Origin: Deltaproteobacteria bacterium
GTDB lineage: Bacteria > Myxococcota > JADLHZ01
Direction: 5' to 3'
Assembly: GCA_020848545.1 (NCBI GenBank)
Contig: JADLHZ010000090.1
Coordinates: 1 to 64,000, forward strand
Length of the DNA: 64,000 nt
Notes under the pieces: generated by a model
What the model was told of the DNA's origin: nothing
What the model saw: only the letters and a program-made list of their open reading frames with translations
Database searches by the model: none
Shown here: positions 15,932-24,436 of the stretch, in pieces
Layout of the letters: each line of letters begins with the position of its first letter
How positions within the stretch are numbered: position 1 is the stretch's first letter
Translations under genes and position numbers: made by a program

Positions 15932-16738
15932 CTAGTCGTACTGCTTGACCTTCTTATTGGTCTTCATCCGCTGCTCGACTTCCAGGTACAGCTTCTTCGC
16001 CCGCGGGTTCTTGCCGACGAGCTCACGCGCGCGTTGTAACGCCCGCTGCGCGTCCTGCACGCGGCTTTGATCGAGCATCACGTCGGCCAAGTGCACGAAC
16101 GCCTCGGCCCGGCGCGGCGCGCGATCGGCGGCGTCTTGCAAGAGCTTCATGCCGCGATCCGGATCGCCCGGGCCGTGCGGCCACGGCGGCGCCTTCGAGA
16201 GCACCATGCCGAGCAAGCGCAGCGGCGCGGCGTCGTCGTAGCCTGGCGCGAGCTTCACCGCGGCTTCGCCGTGCTCGGCCACCTCCGGGATGATCACGAT
16301 CGCGCCGGTGCCCTTCGTCCGCGCGCGTAAGGCCAGCGCTTCGGCGACGAGGTAGCTGACGGCGCCGGAGTGCGCCGGTGCGCTGGCCGCATCACCTGGC
16401 TTCGTCCGAAACGGTGCCAAGGCGTCGAGCGAGCGTTGCACGAACTCTTCGGTCTCGTCGTCGTCTTTGCCGAGATCGGCGACCGCATTCGCCGCTGTCG
16501 CCAGCGCGATGGCGGCCTCGGCCGACTGCGGCTCGCTGCGCGACCATGACGTGGCGACGTCGAGCGCGCGCCGATAGTCGTACGCCGCCATCGCCTTCTT
16601 GAAGCCGTCGTCGCCCTGGATCGGACCCTTGGCGTCGAGCTTTCCCTGCTGCACCTCGGCACTCGACGCGGTCGTGAACACGGCCGGTGAGCAGGAGCAG
16701 GCAACGGCGAGCACGAGGACCGCGAACGCGCGAATCAC
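15932..16738 (-). CDS. TPR-like lipoprotein
   Basis: 268 aa from a GTG start overlapping the upstream stop as GTGA. The N-terminus is a lipoprotein signal (AFAVLVLAVACSCS, Cys near 14-16). The remainder is helical with weak tetratricopeptide repeats (for example AEAFVHLADVMLDQSRVQDA and AQRALQRARELVGKNPRAKK). It shares an operon with the PhnD-like binding protein upstream, so it may be a scaffold or accessory to it. The specific role is unknown. Confidence 0.72.
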   Translation of the reverse strand: MIRAFAVLVLAVACSCSPAVFTTASSAEVQQGKLDAKGPIQGDDGFKKAMAAYDYRRALDVATSWSRSEPQSAEAAIALATAANAVADLGKDDDETEEFVQRSLDALAPFRTKPGDAASAPAHSGAVSYLVAEALALRARTKGTGAIVIIPEVAEHGEAAVKLAPGYDDAAPLRLLGMVLSKAPPWPHGPGDPDRGMKLLQDAADRAPRRAEAFVHLADVMLDQSRVQDAQRALQRARELVGKNPRAKKLYLEVEQRMKTNKKVKQYD

Positions 16739-17553
16739 TTCTTCGCACCGAAACGCTTGCGGCTCTCGGCGAGCAGTGCCTCGTCGGCCGCGACGATGCC
16801 GTCGACGCTGAACTGCTGCAGCGTCGGCTGCGCGTCCGGCGAGCTGCCGAGCTTCAGGAGCCCGTCCTTCAGCTTCGCCGCTGTCGCTTTGTCGACACCC
16901 TTGCCGACCGCGACGACCGGCCGTGGCACCGGCTTCGTCTTCGCGAGCAGCGTGAGCTCGGCAGCGAACGGCAGCTTCTCGAGCCCTGCCCACTGCGCTT
17001 CGTCGAGCAGCACTCCCGCGGCGGCGCCTTCGCGCACTTTCTTGAGCGCCGCGAGCGGAGAGCGATCGTATTCGAGCTTCGCCACCTTGGCGAGCGGCCG
17101 TCCGTCTTCGAGCACGACGAGATCGGCGAACTTGGCCTCGGCGAGAAGGTTCGTGGTCACGGTCTTACCTTTGAGCGCGGCGAGGTCGGCGACCGTACCT
17201 TTTTTCACGACGACGTAGAGCGTCTCCGCGGGGGAGCCTTTGACCGCCACCTGCGCGATCGGTTGCAGACCCCACGCCTTCTCGTTCTCGAAGTAGGTGA
17301 CCGCCGGCAGCATGAAGAGCCCGGGCGACTCGCTCTTGGCGTACTCGAGCGTCGCGTCTTTTTGCGGGAAGTACTTGCCGTCGAGCGTGCCGGCAGGGAC
17401 CGCCGCCGCCGTCTCCCATTGCGACAAGAAGCTCTTCAGCGGCTTCTCTGCCGCGCGCGTGTCGCCGGGGCCGCCAGCCAAGTATACGAGCGTCTTAATC
17501 GGCTTGGAGTCGACCGAGACGAAGAGCGTCAAGAACGCGAGCGCGAGCCTCAT
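16735..17553 (-). CDS. PhnD-like periplasmic binding protein
   Basis: 272 aa with a signal-like start (MRLALAFLTLFVSVDS). The fold signs are those of the phosphate/phosphonate-binding PhnD group: LDGKYFPQKDATLEYAK, LYVVVKKGTVADLAALKGK, a hinge, then VLLDEAQWAGLEKLPF. No transporter genes lie nearby, so it may not feed an ABC importer. It is translationally coupled to the TPR lipoprotein and divergent from the large TPR gene. The ligand is not deducible. Confidence 0.75.
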   Translation of the reverse strand: MRLALAFLTLFVSVDSKPIKTLVYLAGGPGDTRAAEKPLKSFLSQWETAAAVPAGTLDGKYFPQKDATLEYAKSESPGLFMLPAVTYFENEKAWGLQPIAQVAVKGSPAETLYVVVKKGTVADLAALKGKTVTTNLLAEAKFADLVVLEDGRPLAKVAKLEYDRSPLAALKKVREGAAAGVLLDEAQWAGLEKLPFAAELTLLAKTKPVPRPVVAVGKGVDKATAAKLKDGLLKLGSSPDAQPTLQQFSVDGIVAADEALLAESRKRFGAKK

Positions 17554-17704
17554 CGTTCTAAGGTAACAAATAACGGGGGGCGTGTCAGGGTTCGGCCTAC
17601 ATCGTTTGCTTGCGCTTTCCCTACCCCTTTGTTAACGCCCACCGCCCATGCTTTCGTCGTTCATGCGACGGAAATGAGGCTGTATGGCGCGAGGAGCGGT
17701 TGCA

Positions 17705-19726
17705 ATGGCTGACAAAGGCGCTGCGAAAAAAGGCGCGAGTTCCCCTCCGACTTCGGGCGCGCCTCAGCGCAGCTTCGAAGAGATAGAAAAAGCGTACAAG
17801 CAAGATCCTGTGAAGAACGCCGCCGCGTACGGCTTCGCGCTGTGCACCGCTGGCCGCGCCAAAGACGCGCTGGCGATCTTGACGAAGCTGCACGAGAAGA
17901 CCCCGCTGAAGGGCGACGCCCGCGTGGCGCTCGCGCAAGCGCTGTTCGACACCTTTCAAATCGCCGAAGCCGAGACGACACTGAAGGAAGTTCCGAGCGA
18001 GCTCGCAGGTAGCGCGCCGGCGCAGCGCCTGCTCGGCGAGATCGCGCTCGAGAAGGACAAGAAGGAAGACGCCAAAGCCGCCGTGCGCCGCGCCTACGAG
18101 ATCGACTCGAACGATCGCCGCACGAAAGAGCTGATGATCTTCCTCGGCGAGCTCGAGGCGGAGTCGACAGCCGTCGAAGACACCACGCCCGGCACCGAGA
18201 TCGAAGAGCCGAAGCTCGCCAAGCCGCAGACCATGAAGAGCATCAACGACACCTTCCGCCGCGCCGGCATCACGGCGGCGGTGATGCTCGTGGTGCTCGT
18301 CGTCTATGCGTGGCGCATGCGCGTCAACGAGAAGGTCGCGACGCTCGTCGCCGCGGCGAAGCTCGAGCGGCAAAAGAGCGACTACGCGTCGCTGCAAAAG
18401 GCCGACAAGCTGTACAAAGAGGCGGTCGAGCTCGACGGCGGCAATCCGAATGCGCTCGGCGCTCTCGCCGAAGTGCACGCCTTCCTCTATGGCGAGCATG
18501 GCGTCGAGGCGTCGAAGCAAGAGCTCGACACCTGGGTCGAGCGCGCGCGCGACAAGGACTCACCGACCGGCGAGCGTTTCTTGGGCGAAGCGCTGCGCCA
18601 TGTCTATGCGGGCGAGCCGGCGAAGGCCGAAGAGCTCTTGAACAAGACCATAGAAAAGGGCGGCCTCGATCCGCGCGTGTTCTTCGCGCTCGGCGTCGCA
18701 GAGAAGGCGCTCGGCAAGTACCAAGCCGCGCGCGATGCCTTGCGCCGCGCGAACGAGCTCGATCCCTTCCAGCCCACCTTCGCGGTCGAGCTCGGCGACA
18801 CGTTCTTGCTCGACTCGGACGTCAAGAACGCCGACTTCTATTGGCGCAAAGGCGCGGACGCAAATCCGGATCAGGCGCGCGCGGCGACGCGGGCGTTGAT
18901 CGGCCGCTTGCTGCTCGGCGAAGACCCGGCCACGTTGAAGACCAAGGTCGACGATTGGGTGGCGAAGGCGAACGCCGTCGCGCCGGCCCATCGGGCGTCG
19001 GTGCTCGCGTTGCAGGCGCAGTACGCGCTTGCCACCGGCAACAACGCGGCCGCGCTCAAAGCGATCAAAGAAGCCCGCGGCCTCCGCAAGAACGACGAAG
19101 CCATCCAGTGGTTCACCGGCAACATCCTGCTCGGCGCCGGCATCAAGGAAGGCGTCGCGGCATACGAAGGCCTGCAGAAGAAGTTCGGCCCGCTGCCGCG
19201 CCTGACGCAAGACATCGCCCTCTCAGCCGCGCGCTTCGGCAAGCCCGAAGACGGCGAGGCGAAGATCAAGGCGGCCAAGGAGTTCTACGAGTCGCCGAAG
19301 GGTCAAGCGTTCGTCGCCGATCTCTATCTGCGCGCGGGCGATCCGGCCAAGGCGTTCCCCTTCGTGCAGAAGGCGTTGAAGGCCGAGCCGGCGCTGCCCG
19401 AAGGCCTCTACGCCATGGCGCGCGTGCATCACCTGAAGAAGGAGACGCCGAAGGCCCTAGAGATGTACACGAAGGCGCTCGAGGCGAAGCAGATGTACCC
19501 TGAGGTCTATCACCAGGTCGCGAACATCTACGTCGACAACAAAGAGTTCGATCAGGCGCTCGCCAACTACGCGCAGGCGGAGAAGCAGTACCGGCAAACA
19601 TCCGCGCCGTTCGCGAAGCTCGCGCGGCTCTACGAAGACGTCGCGGTCGCCGTCGAGAAGAAGGGCGGCAAGGACGCCAAGGTGAACGCCGACAAGTGGC
19701 GCGCGAAGGCGAAGCGGAAGGCATGA
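17705..19726 (+). CDS. large TPR protein with one transmembrane segment
   Basis: 673 aa from ATG 17705, supported by GAGGAG upstream. A cytoplasmic N-terminal TPR-like part (~25-150) is followed by an acidic linker, one transmembrane helix near 188-206 (AGITAAVMLVVLVVYAWRM) and a long C-terminal array of TPRs (ARDALRRANELDPFQPTFAVELGDT, then ALEMYTKALEAKQMYPEVYHQ and similar). The bulk is thus likely periplasmic. It ends in a Lys-rich tail. It is probably a scaffold for an envelope complex; the partners are unknown. Confidence 0.8.
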   Translation: MADKGAAKKGASSPPTSGAPQRSFEEIEKAYKQDPVKNAAAYGFALCTAGRAKDALAILTKLHEKTPLKGDARVALAQALFDTFQIAEAETTLKEVPSELAGSAPAQRLLGEIALEKDKKEDAKAAVRRAYEIDSNDRRTKELMIFLGELEAESTAVEDTTPGTEIEEPKLAKPQTMKSINDTFRRAGITAAVMLVVLVVYAWRMRVNEKVATLVAAAKLERQKSDYASLQKADKLYKEAVELDGGNPNALGALAEVHAFLYGEHGVEASKQELDTWVERARDKDSPTGERFLGEALRHVYAGEPAKAEELLNKTIEKGGLDPRVFFALGVAEKALGKYQAARDALRRANELDPFQPTFAVELGDTFLLDSDVKNADFYWRKGADANPDQARAATRALIGRLLLGEDPATLKTKVDDWVAKANAVAPAHRASVLALQAQYALATGNNAAALKAIKEARGLRKNDEAIQWFTGNILLGAGIKEGVAAYEGLQKKFGPLPRLTQDIALSAARFGKPEDGEAKIKAAKEFYESPKGQAFVADLYLRAGDPAKAFPFVQKALKAEPALPEGLYAMARVHHLKKETPKALEMYTKALEAKQMYPEVYHQVANIYVDNKEFDQALANYAQAEKQYRQTSAPFAKLARLYEDVAVAVEKKGGKDAKVNADKWRAKAKRKA

Positions 19727-19773
19727 TTTCGGGAACGTCGAGCTTGGCCTAGCCGCTAGCCGCGAGATCGGCG

Positions 19774-21246
19774 TTACCAGGGCCCTCGGTTGTACAAGAC
19801 GTTGATCACGCCGCGTTCCTCGCGCGTGAACGGATAAAACATCACGATATCGTCCTTGCCTTTGCGATCGAGATCGACCGGCACCACGCGGCCTTTGCCG
19901 TTCACCTTGATCGTCTCGAGCGCATCTTCGGCGACCAGCTTGTCCTTGCCGAGGCCAGGATAGATCTCGAGCTCACTGCCGGTGCCGCCGAGCACCAGAT
20001 CCTTCAAGCGATCGCCGTTGTAGTCACCGGAGAGATCGATCGCCTGCAAGTCGCTCTTTCCCGACAGCGACACCTTGAAGGTCAGAGTGCGCTCGGCGAT
20101 CGCCTTGCCGAACTTTCTGTCCTGGAAAGGGAAGGTCTCGACGTTCACCTTCACCGTGCTCGAGGTGAGGACGCGGATGATGGCGAGGATGCCCATCTTC
20201 ACCGACGGAAGGAGCAGCTCCGGCTTGCCGTCGCCCGTCAGATCGATGAGCTGGCTCACGGTGCCGCCGATGCCGTCCCGCTTGATGGTCTGCGTCGCCT
20301 GCGCCTCGTAACCACCACCCGGCTTGCCGATGAACACGTAGGTGGTCGACTCGCCGGAGGTGATCCCCTGGTTCACTTGCTTCGTGACCAAGATGTCGAC
20401 GACGCCGTCGTTGTCGAGATCGCGCACCTGCGTGGTCGTCTGAGTGAAGCCTTCGTCCATCTCCTTGTCGGTCGTCACCGCGAACTCGCGCTGGAACGTG
20501 GGCTCGCGCGCGAAGTTGAGCCCGGGCGCTTGCTGGAAGATCGCCACGCGGTCGGTGTCGTTGAAGATGAGATCGAGCAGGCCGTCGCCGTTGCTGTCGG
20601 CCACATGAACGTCCGGAAAATCGATGTCGAGGCCGAACGCCCCGAGGTGCGGCGTTGGCAGATCACCGCGCCACTCCCTGTGCAAGTCCACCTTCGCGAA
20701 AGCCGTGTCGATCTTGCCCGCGCTGAACCAACCGTCGGCGCCGCGGCGATAGATCGCGAGCGCGTCCGGCATCGGCACGAGCAGCTCGGTACCTTGCCCG
20801 CTGATCTTCTGGGCCATCATCACCCGCGGCAACGCATTGTTGTCGGCGTTGACGAAGAGCGTCGCGTCCTTGGTGAGCGCCGTCGTCACGCGGTTGTCGC
20901 GATCGCGAAATGACAGCGCGCTGACGCCGCCGTGACCGGCGAGCAAGACTTCGCTGCCCTTGCGCTCGTCGACATCGGCGACGTCGTAGACGCAAGCGCC
21001 GTCGGGAACGGAGAAGCTCAGATCTGGTTTCGTCGCGAACGCGCCTTTCTGGCTCCAGAACATCGACAAGGCCCGCTGCGGCTTGCGCGGCTTGCCCTTG
21101 TTGTGGACGACGAGCAGATCCGGAAAGCCGTCACCGTCGAAGTCTGCCGGTGTGACCGTCGCGATCTCACCGTCCACCGCGAGCTTCTTCGCCTCGAAGC
21201 GCGCGGGCTTGTCGGCGGCGAGGAGCAGGAGCACAAGAACGATCAT
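19774..21246 (-). CDS. exported FG-GAP/VCBS repeat protein
   Basis: 490 aa with a short signal peptide (MIVLVLLLLAADKPA). Beta-propeller blades each carry a Ca-binding-type loop: DFDGDGFPDLLV, DSNGDGLLDLIF, DLDNDGVVDILV, DLTGDGKPELLL and DYNGDRLKDLVL. Such VCBS/FG-GAP proteins are often surface or periplasmic binding proteins. It is convergent with the large TPR gene. Nothing in the neighbours assigns a ligand. Confidence 0.82.
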   Translation of the reverse strand: MIVLVLLLLAADKPARFEAKKLAVDGEIATVTPADFDGDGFPDLLVVHNKGKPRKPQRALSMFWSQKGAFATKPDLSFSVPDGACVYDVADVDERKGSEVLLAGHGGVSALSFRDRDNRVTTALTKDATLFVNADNNALPRVMMAQKISGQGTELLVPMPDALAIYRRGADGWFSAGKIDTAFAKVDLHREWRGDLPTPHLGAFGLDIDFPDVHVADSNGDGLLDLIFNDTDRVAIFQQAPGLNFAREPTFQREFAVTTDKEMDEGFTQTTTQVRDLDNDGVVDILVTKQVNQGITSGESTTYVFIGKPGGGYEAQATQTIKRDGIGGTVSQLIDLTGDGKPELLLPSVKMGILAIIRVLTSSTVKVNVETFPFQDRKFGKAIAERTLTFKVSLSGKSDLQAIDLSGDYNGDRLKDLVLGGTGSELEIYPGLGKDKLVAEDALETIKVNGKGRVVPVDLDRKGKDDIVMFYPFTREERGVINVLYNRGPW

Positions 21247-21378
21247 GCCCGCGTCCTAACACGAACGCGCACTCGCCGCCCGCGGCTTCGCAGGAACCCG
21301 ATCGCTCGCGTTCGTTTGGGCGATCGTCACGCAGCCTGCGCGCATTCTCGGTTGGCGGCCGCGACAGGCGTCGTGAGA

Positions 21379-21909
21379 CTACTTGCAGCTGTTTGCCAGC
21401 GGGAACTGGTCCGGCTGCCACGCGCAGCCGAGGTCGAGATCGAAGGTTCCGCGCGCCGTGCCGAACTCGCCGAAGTCGAGCTCGAAGCGACCCTTCGTGC
21501 GCTTCAGCCCCGATTTTTCGAAGCTGATGAACCCCGAGAGCGCTGGGAACACTTCGCACGCCGTGCCGCTGTTCTTCGCGAAGAACGCGTCGACGAAGGG
21601 CTGGCCGATCGCCCCCTGCGGCGCGAGCTCGAAGCGGCCCGCGTCATCGGCCATGTTGAGGATGCGGATCGTCAGCGCCGTGCCGGCGATGACGCCGCTC
21701 TCTCGCGATCCGAAGGTCGCCTCGAGCTCGCACGCCGTCGCTGCTTTGTCGTGCGCGATGAAGAAGCCGATCCAACGCCCGTCGGGAATCTGCCGCATGC
21801 GGGCGCTCACCGTCGCTGTCGGCACGCGCGTGCCGTTGACCGTACCGTCGATGCGGACGGCGGTGCCGCAGGCGGCGAGGAGGAGCGCGCTCAGCACGAA
21901 GATTCGCAT
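21379..21909 (-). CDS. lipoprotein of unknown function
   Basis: 176 aa starting at ATG 21909, with a clear lipobox (MRIFVLSALLLAACG). The mature part looks all-beta with several Cys (TACELEATFG, TACEVFPALSG, LGCAWQPD). A longer frame upstream is shadow sequence. I do not recognise the family. It is divergent from the glycine-zipper protein gene. Confidence 0.65.
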   Translation of the reverse strand: MRIFVLSALLLAACGTAVRIDGTVNGTRVPTATVSARMRQIPDGRWIGFFIAHDKAATACELEATFGSRESGVIAGTALTIRILNMADDAGRFELAPQGAIGQPFVDAFFAKNSGTACEVFPALSGFISFEKSGLKRTKGRFELDFGEFGTARGTFDLDLGCAWQPDQFPLANSCK

Positions 21910-22015
21910 GCGGCGCTTCTGGCACGAGCCCGGCGGCGACTCAACGTGTGCGTTTACACGATTCATATGCAAAGTCGGCCCGTTCGCGGCGTCGATCGAA
22001 CAGGAGAATCGACCA

Positions 22016-22492
22016 ATGGGAGATGGAGTCAAAGGCCTCGAGTTGGCAGTGAGATCAGTGAACTGGGACGGCGTCATCGACAGCGCCGACATGTCGCGCA
22101 TCTTGAGCCGCGATCCGAAAAATGACGGCATCGGCAAGGTCTACGACGCCCCCGAGGAAGTCTACTTGAGCACGCTCGACGCGACCTTCAAGAGCTCGAA
22201 GCGCTACAATCAATATGATCCGGACTTCGCTGCCCAGTACTTGACGCAAAGCCAACTGATCGTGCTGCGCGCGAACCCGACCGCGCGCCTCGTGCCGACG
22301 GAAGAAGGCGGCGCGATCGTCGTCCTCGGAGAGGCCGAGCGGAAGCTCGAAACCTTTCTGCTGAGCACCAACGTCGGTGACGGCAAGGACGCGGAAAAGG
22401 ATCGTCACCCGATCGCCGGCGCGATCATCGGCGGCCTCGCTTTCGGCCCGCCGGGCGCGATCGCGGGCGCCATCATCGGCTGGTTCTGGTAG
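22016..22492 (+). CDS. hypothetical protein with C-terminal glycine zipper
   Basis: 158 aa from ATG 22016, with CAGGAG ten bases upstream. The first ~130 residues are soluble and mixed; the last ~25 hold a small-residue hydrophobic stretch (AGAIIGGLAFGPPGAIAGAIIGW) of glycine-zipper type that could insert into a membrane or form oligomers. No known domain is recognised. Confidence 0.6.
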   Translation: MGDGVKGLELAVRSVNWDGVIDSADMSRILSRDPKNDGIGKVYDAPEEVYLSTLDATFKSSKRYNQYDPDFAAQYLTQSQLIVLRANPTARLVPTEEGGAIVVLGEAERKLETFLLSTNVGDGKDAEKDRHPIAGAIIGGLAFGPPGAIAGAIIGWFW

Positions 22493-22610
22493 TCAGCTCC
22501 GTCATTGAGACCGCCGCCAGCTTCGCAGGGCGCGTGCTTCGAATCCACACGCGCGTACCTTCGGCGCGGATGTGCGCTTGATCTTCGCCGGCAGCAACCG
22601 ACACGCAGAC

Positions 22611-22991
22611 ATGGTCACCCGCGTCCTCGTCGTCGACGATGATCTCGAGATCGGCCTCATGATGCGGCGAATTTTCGAATCGCGCGGCGTCAGCGTGAGC
22701 ACGGCGCCGAATGGCCGCGAGGCGCTGCGCATCGCCGAGCGCGATCGGCCGGACGTCATCTTCCTCGACATCATGATGCCCGGCATGGACGGTGTCGGGG
22801 TGCTCGCCGAGCTGCGCCGCCGTCCCGAGCTCGACGCCACCCGCGTGATCATGCTGACCGCGCGCGGCGAGCCGAAGGATGGCAAGGAGGCCGACCGCAT
22901 CGGCGCCGACGGCTACATCACGAAGCCGTTCGCGATGGCGCAGCTCCTCGCGAGCGTGGGGCTCGGTGTGAAGTCAGAGGTGAGGCCGTAG
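22611..22991 (+). CDS. single-domain response regulator (CheY-like receiver)
   Basis: 126 aa from ATG 22611. All receiver residues are present: the acidic pair in LVVDDD, the phospho-acceptor D53 in VIFLDIMMPGMDG, the Thr in VIMLTARG and the Lys in YITKPF. No output domain follows, so it probably works by protein-protein contact, as CheY or phosphorelay carriers do. No histidine kinase is encoded within this window. Confidence 0.9.
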   Translation: MVTRVLVVDDDLEIGLMMRRIFESRGVSVSTAPNGREALRIAERDRPDVIFLDIMMPGMDGVGVLAELRRRPELDATRVIMLTARGEPKDGKEADRIGADGYITKPFAMAQLLASVGLGVKSEVRP

Positions 22992-23031
22992 GCACTGCGG
23001 ACGCCAGTGCTGGTTCTGGTCGTCAGCTCGT

Positions 23032-23487
23032 TCAGAACTTGAACGTGAACGGCTGCATGTAGAGCGCACGCACGGCTTTGCCGTCGAGGCGCGCGGGCTC
23101 GAAGCGCCAAGTTCTCACGTGCGCGACGATCACCGCGTCGAGCTCGGGCAGCGTGCTCCTCACGATCTCGACCTGCGCCACCGCGCCGTCTTCGGCGAGG
23201 ACGATGCGCACGAAGACGACGCCGGTTTTGCCGCGCAGATTCGCGATCATCGACGAGGGGATCTTCGGCTGCAACTCGCCGGCGATCCGCTTCGGCGCGC
23301 GCGCGATCCGCACGATGTCGCCGTCGACCGCGATGACTTGCTGTGACGCGGGCAGGGTCGAAGCGTCCTCACTCTCGCGAGCGACCGGCGCCGACGCAGG
23401 GCTCACGAGCACCGCGGCTCCACGCCGTGCGGGCGCAGCGCACGCCGCCATCGCGACGAGTGGGATCACGAAGAGCGGGCGCCTCAT
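23032..23487 (-). CDS. lipoprotein with TonB C-terminal domain
   Basis: 151 aa with a lipobox-like signal (LVAMAAC near residue 16). From ~60 on it matches the TonB_C fold: IPSSMIANLRGKTGVVFVRIVLAEDGAV and AVIVAHVRTWRFEPARLDGKAV. Here the domain is tethered by lipid rather than by a transmembrane helix, as in other myxobacterial TonB-domain proteins. The ATG overlaps the rbfA stop, making it the last gene of the translation operon. Its role is not clear. Confidence 0.75.
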   Translation of the reverse strand: MRRPLFVIPLVAMAACAAPARRGAAVLVSPASAPVARESEDASTLPASQQVIAVDGDIVRIARAPKRIAGELQPKIPSSMIANLRGKTGVVFVRIVLAEDGAVAQVEIVRSTLPELDAVIVAHVRTWRFEPARLDGKAVRALYMQPFTFKF

Positions 23488-23978
23488 CGCCGTTTGCGAA
23501 AGCGCCCTTTCTTCTTCGGCGGCTTCTTCACCGGCGGCGGCGGCGGCGCGACGACCGGATCGTGCTCGCGGCCGGTGCTCACCGGCAGCGCCCCGGGCAT
23601 CGTCGCCGAGACCGCCTCGTCGCTCGTCTCGCCCTTCTCGATGCGCTTCAACAGGCCCTCGATGCGCGCGCCGCGCTCGAGCGAGGTGTCTTGCACGAAC
23701 TCGAGCTCCGGCGTGAAGCGCAGGCGCAGGCGCGGCCCGAGCTCGCGGCGCAGAAACGCCGCCGCCCGCTGCAGCGCTGCCATCGTTTTTGCCTGCACCG
23801 CCGGCTCGCCGTAGATGCTGACGAACACGCGGGCGTGCCGCAGATCATCGGTGGCGACGGCGTCGGTGATCGTCACGTAGCCAACGTCCGGATCGCGCAG
23901 CGCGCCTTCTTGGATGATCGCCGCGAGCTCGATGCGGATGCCTTCGCTCACGCGCGATGATCGTTTGAACTCACCCAT
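23484..23978 (-). CDS. rbfA: 30S ribosome-binding factor RbfA with C-terminal extension
   Basis: 164 aa from ATG 23978. The KH-like RbfA core is plain (FKRSSRVSEGIRIELAAIIQ, then DDLRHARVFVSIYG, then ELGPRLRLRFTPELEFVQDTS). RbfA assists late 30S maturation. About 45 extra residues follow the core, Pro- and Lys-rich and ending RFRKRR, which is longer than usual. It lies in the rimP-nusA-infB operon, but a lipoprotein gene separates it from infB. Confidence 0.93.
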   Translation of the reverse strand: MGEFKRSSRVSEGIRIELAAIIQEGALRDPDVGYVTITDAVATDDLRHARVFVSIYGEPAVQAKTMAALQRAAAFLRRELGPRLRLRFTPELEFVQDTSLERGARIEGLLKRIEKGETSDEAVSATMPGALPVSTGREHDPVVAPPPPPVKKPPKKKGRFRKRR

Positions 23979-23987
23979 GGCAGGCAC

Positions 23988-24419
23988 CTACTCCTTGCAG
24001 CTGTCTTTCTTGTCGAGACGCACGCGGTATTCCTTCGCTAGAATCGGCCGCGGCAGGCGTAAGGTGTAGCGGGCTTCGGTCGAGCCATTCGCTTGCACCC
24101 GCAGCGCCACCTGCACCGTCGGATCGTCACCGTCGAGGCGTGCGACCATGCCCTCGGCCGCATCTGGATTGCGCACCGTCACATTGAACTTGCCGCTCGA
24201 GTCCGTTCGCGTTTCGTCGAGAAGCGCTCCGTTCATGTCGAAGAGCGCCACCGACACGTCGGCCATCGGCGTCGCGCAGTTCGATTGATCGCTGGTCACG
24301 CGACCGGTCACTTCGTAAGCCATGACGATGCCGCCTGCCGGTCCGACGGCGACGCCGCGCGAGCCCATGACACAAGCATTGGCGATGAAGGCTCCGAAGA
24401 GGAGCAAGCAAAGACGCAT
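23988..24419 (-). CDS. lipoprotein inside the translation operon
   Basis: 143 aa from ATG 24419 with a lipoprotein signal (MRLCLLLFGAFIANAC). The mature part is a single all-beta domain reminiscent of carboxypeptidase-regulatory-like/TTR folds (YEVTGRVTSDQSNC, SVALFDMNGALLDETRTDSS, KFNVTVRN). It lies 17 bp after infB and 9 bp before rbfA, so it is almost certainly cotranscribed with them. An envelope lipoprotein here is unexpected; no functional link is evident. Confidence 0.75.
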   Translation of the reverse strand: MRLCLLLFGAFIANACVMGSRGVAVGPAGGIVMAYEVTGRVTSDQSNCATPMADVSVALFDMNGALLDETRTDSSGKFNVTVRNPDAAEGMVARLDGDDPTVQVALRVQANGSTEARYTLRLPRPILAKEYRVRLDKKDSCKE

Positions 24420-24436
24420 GGAGCCTCGAAACGAAA

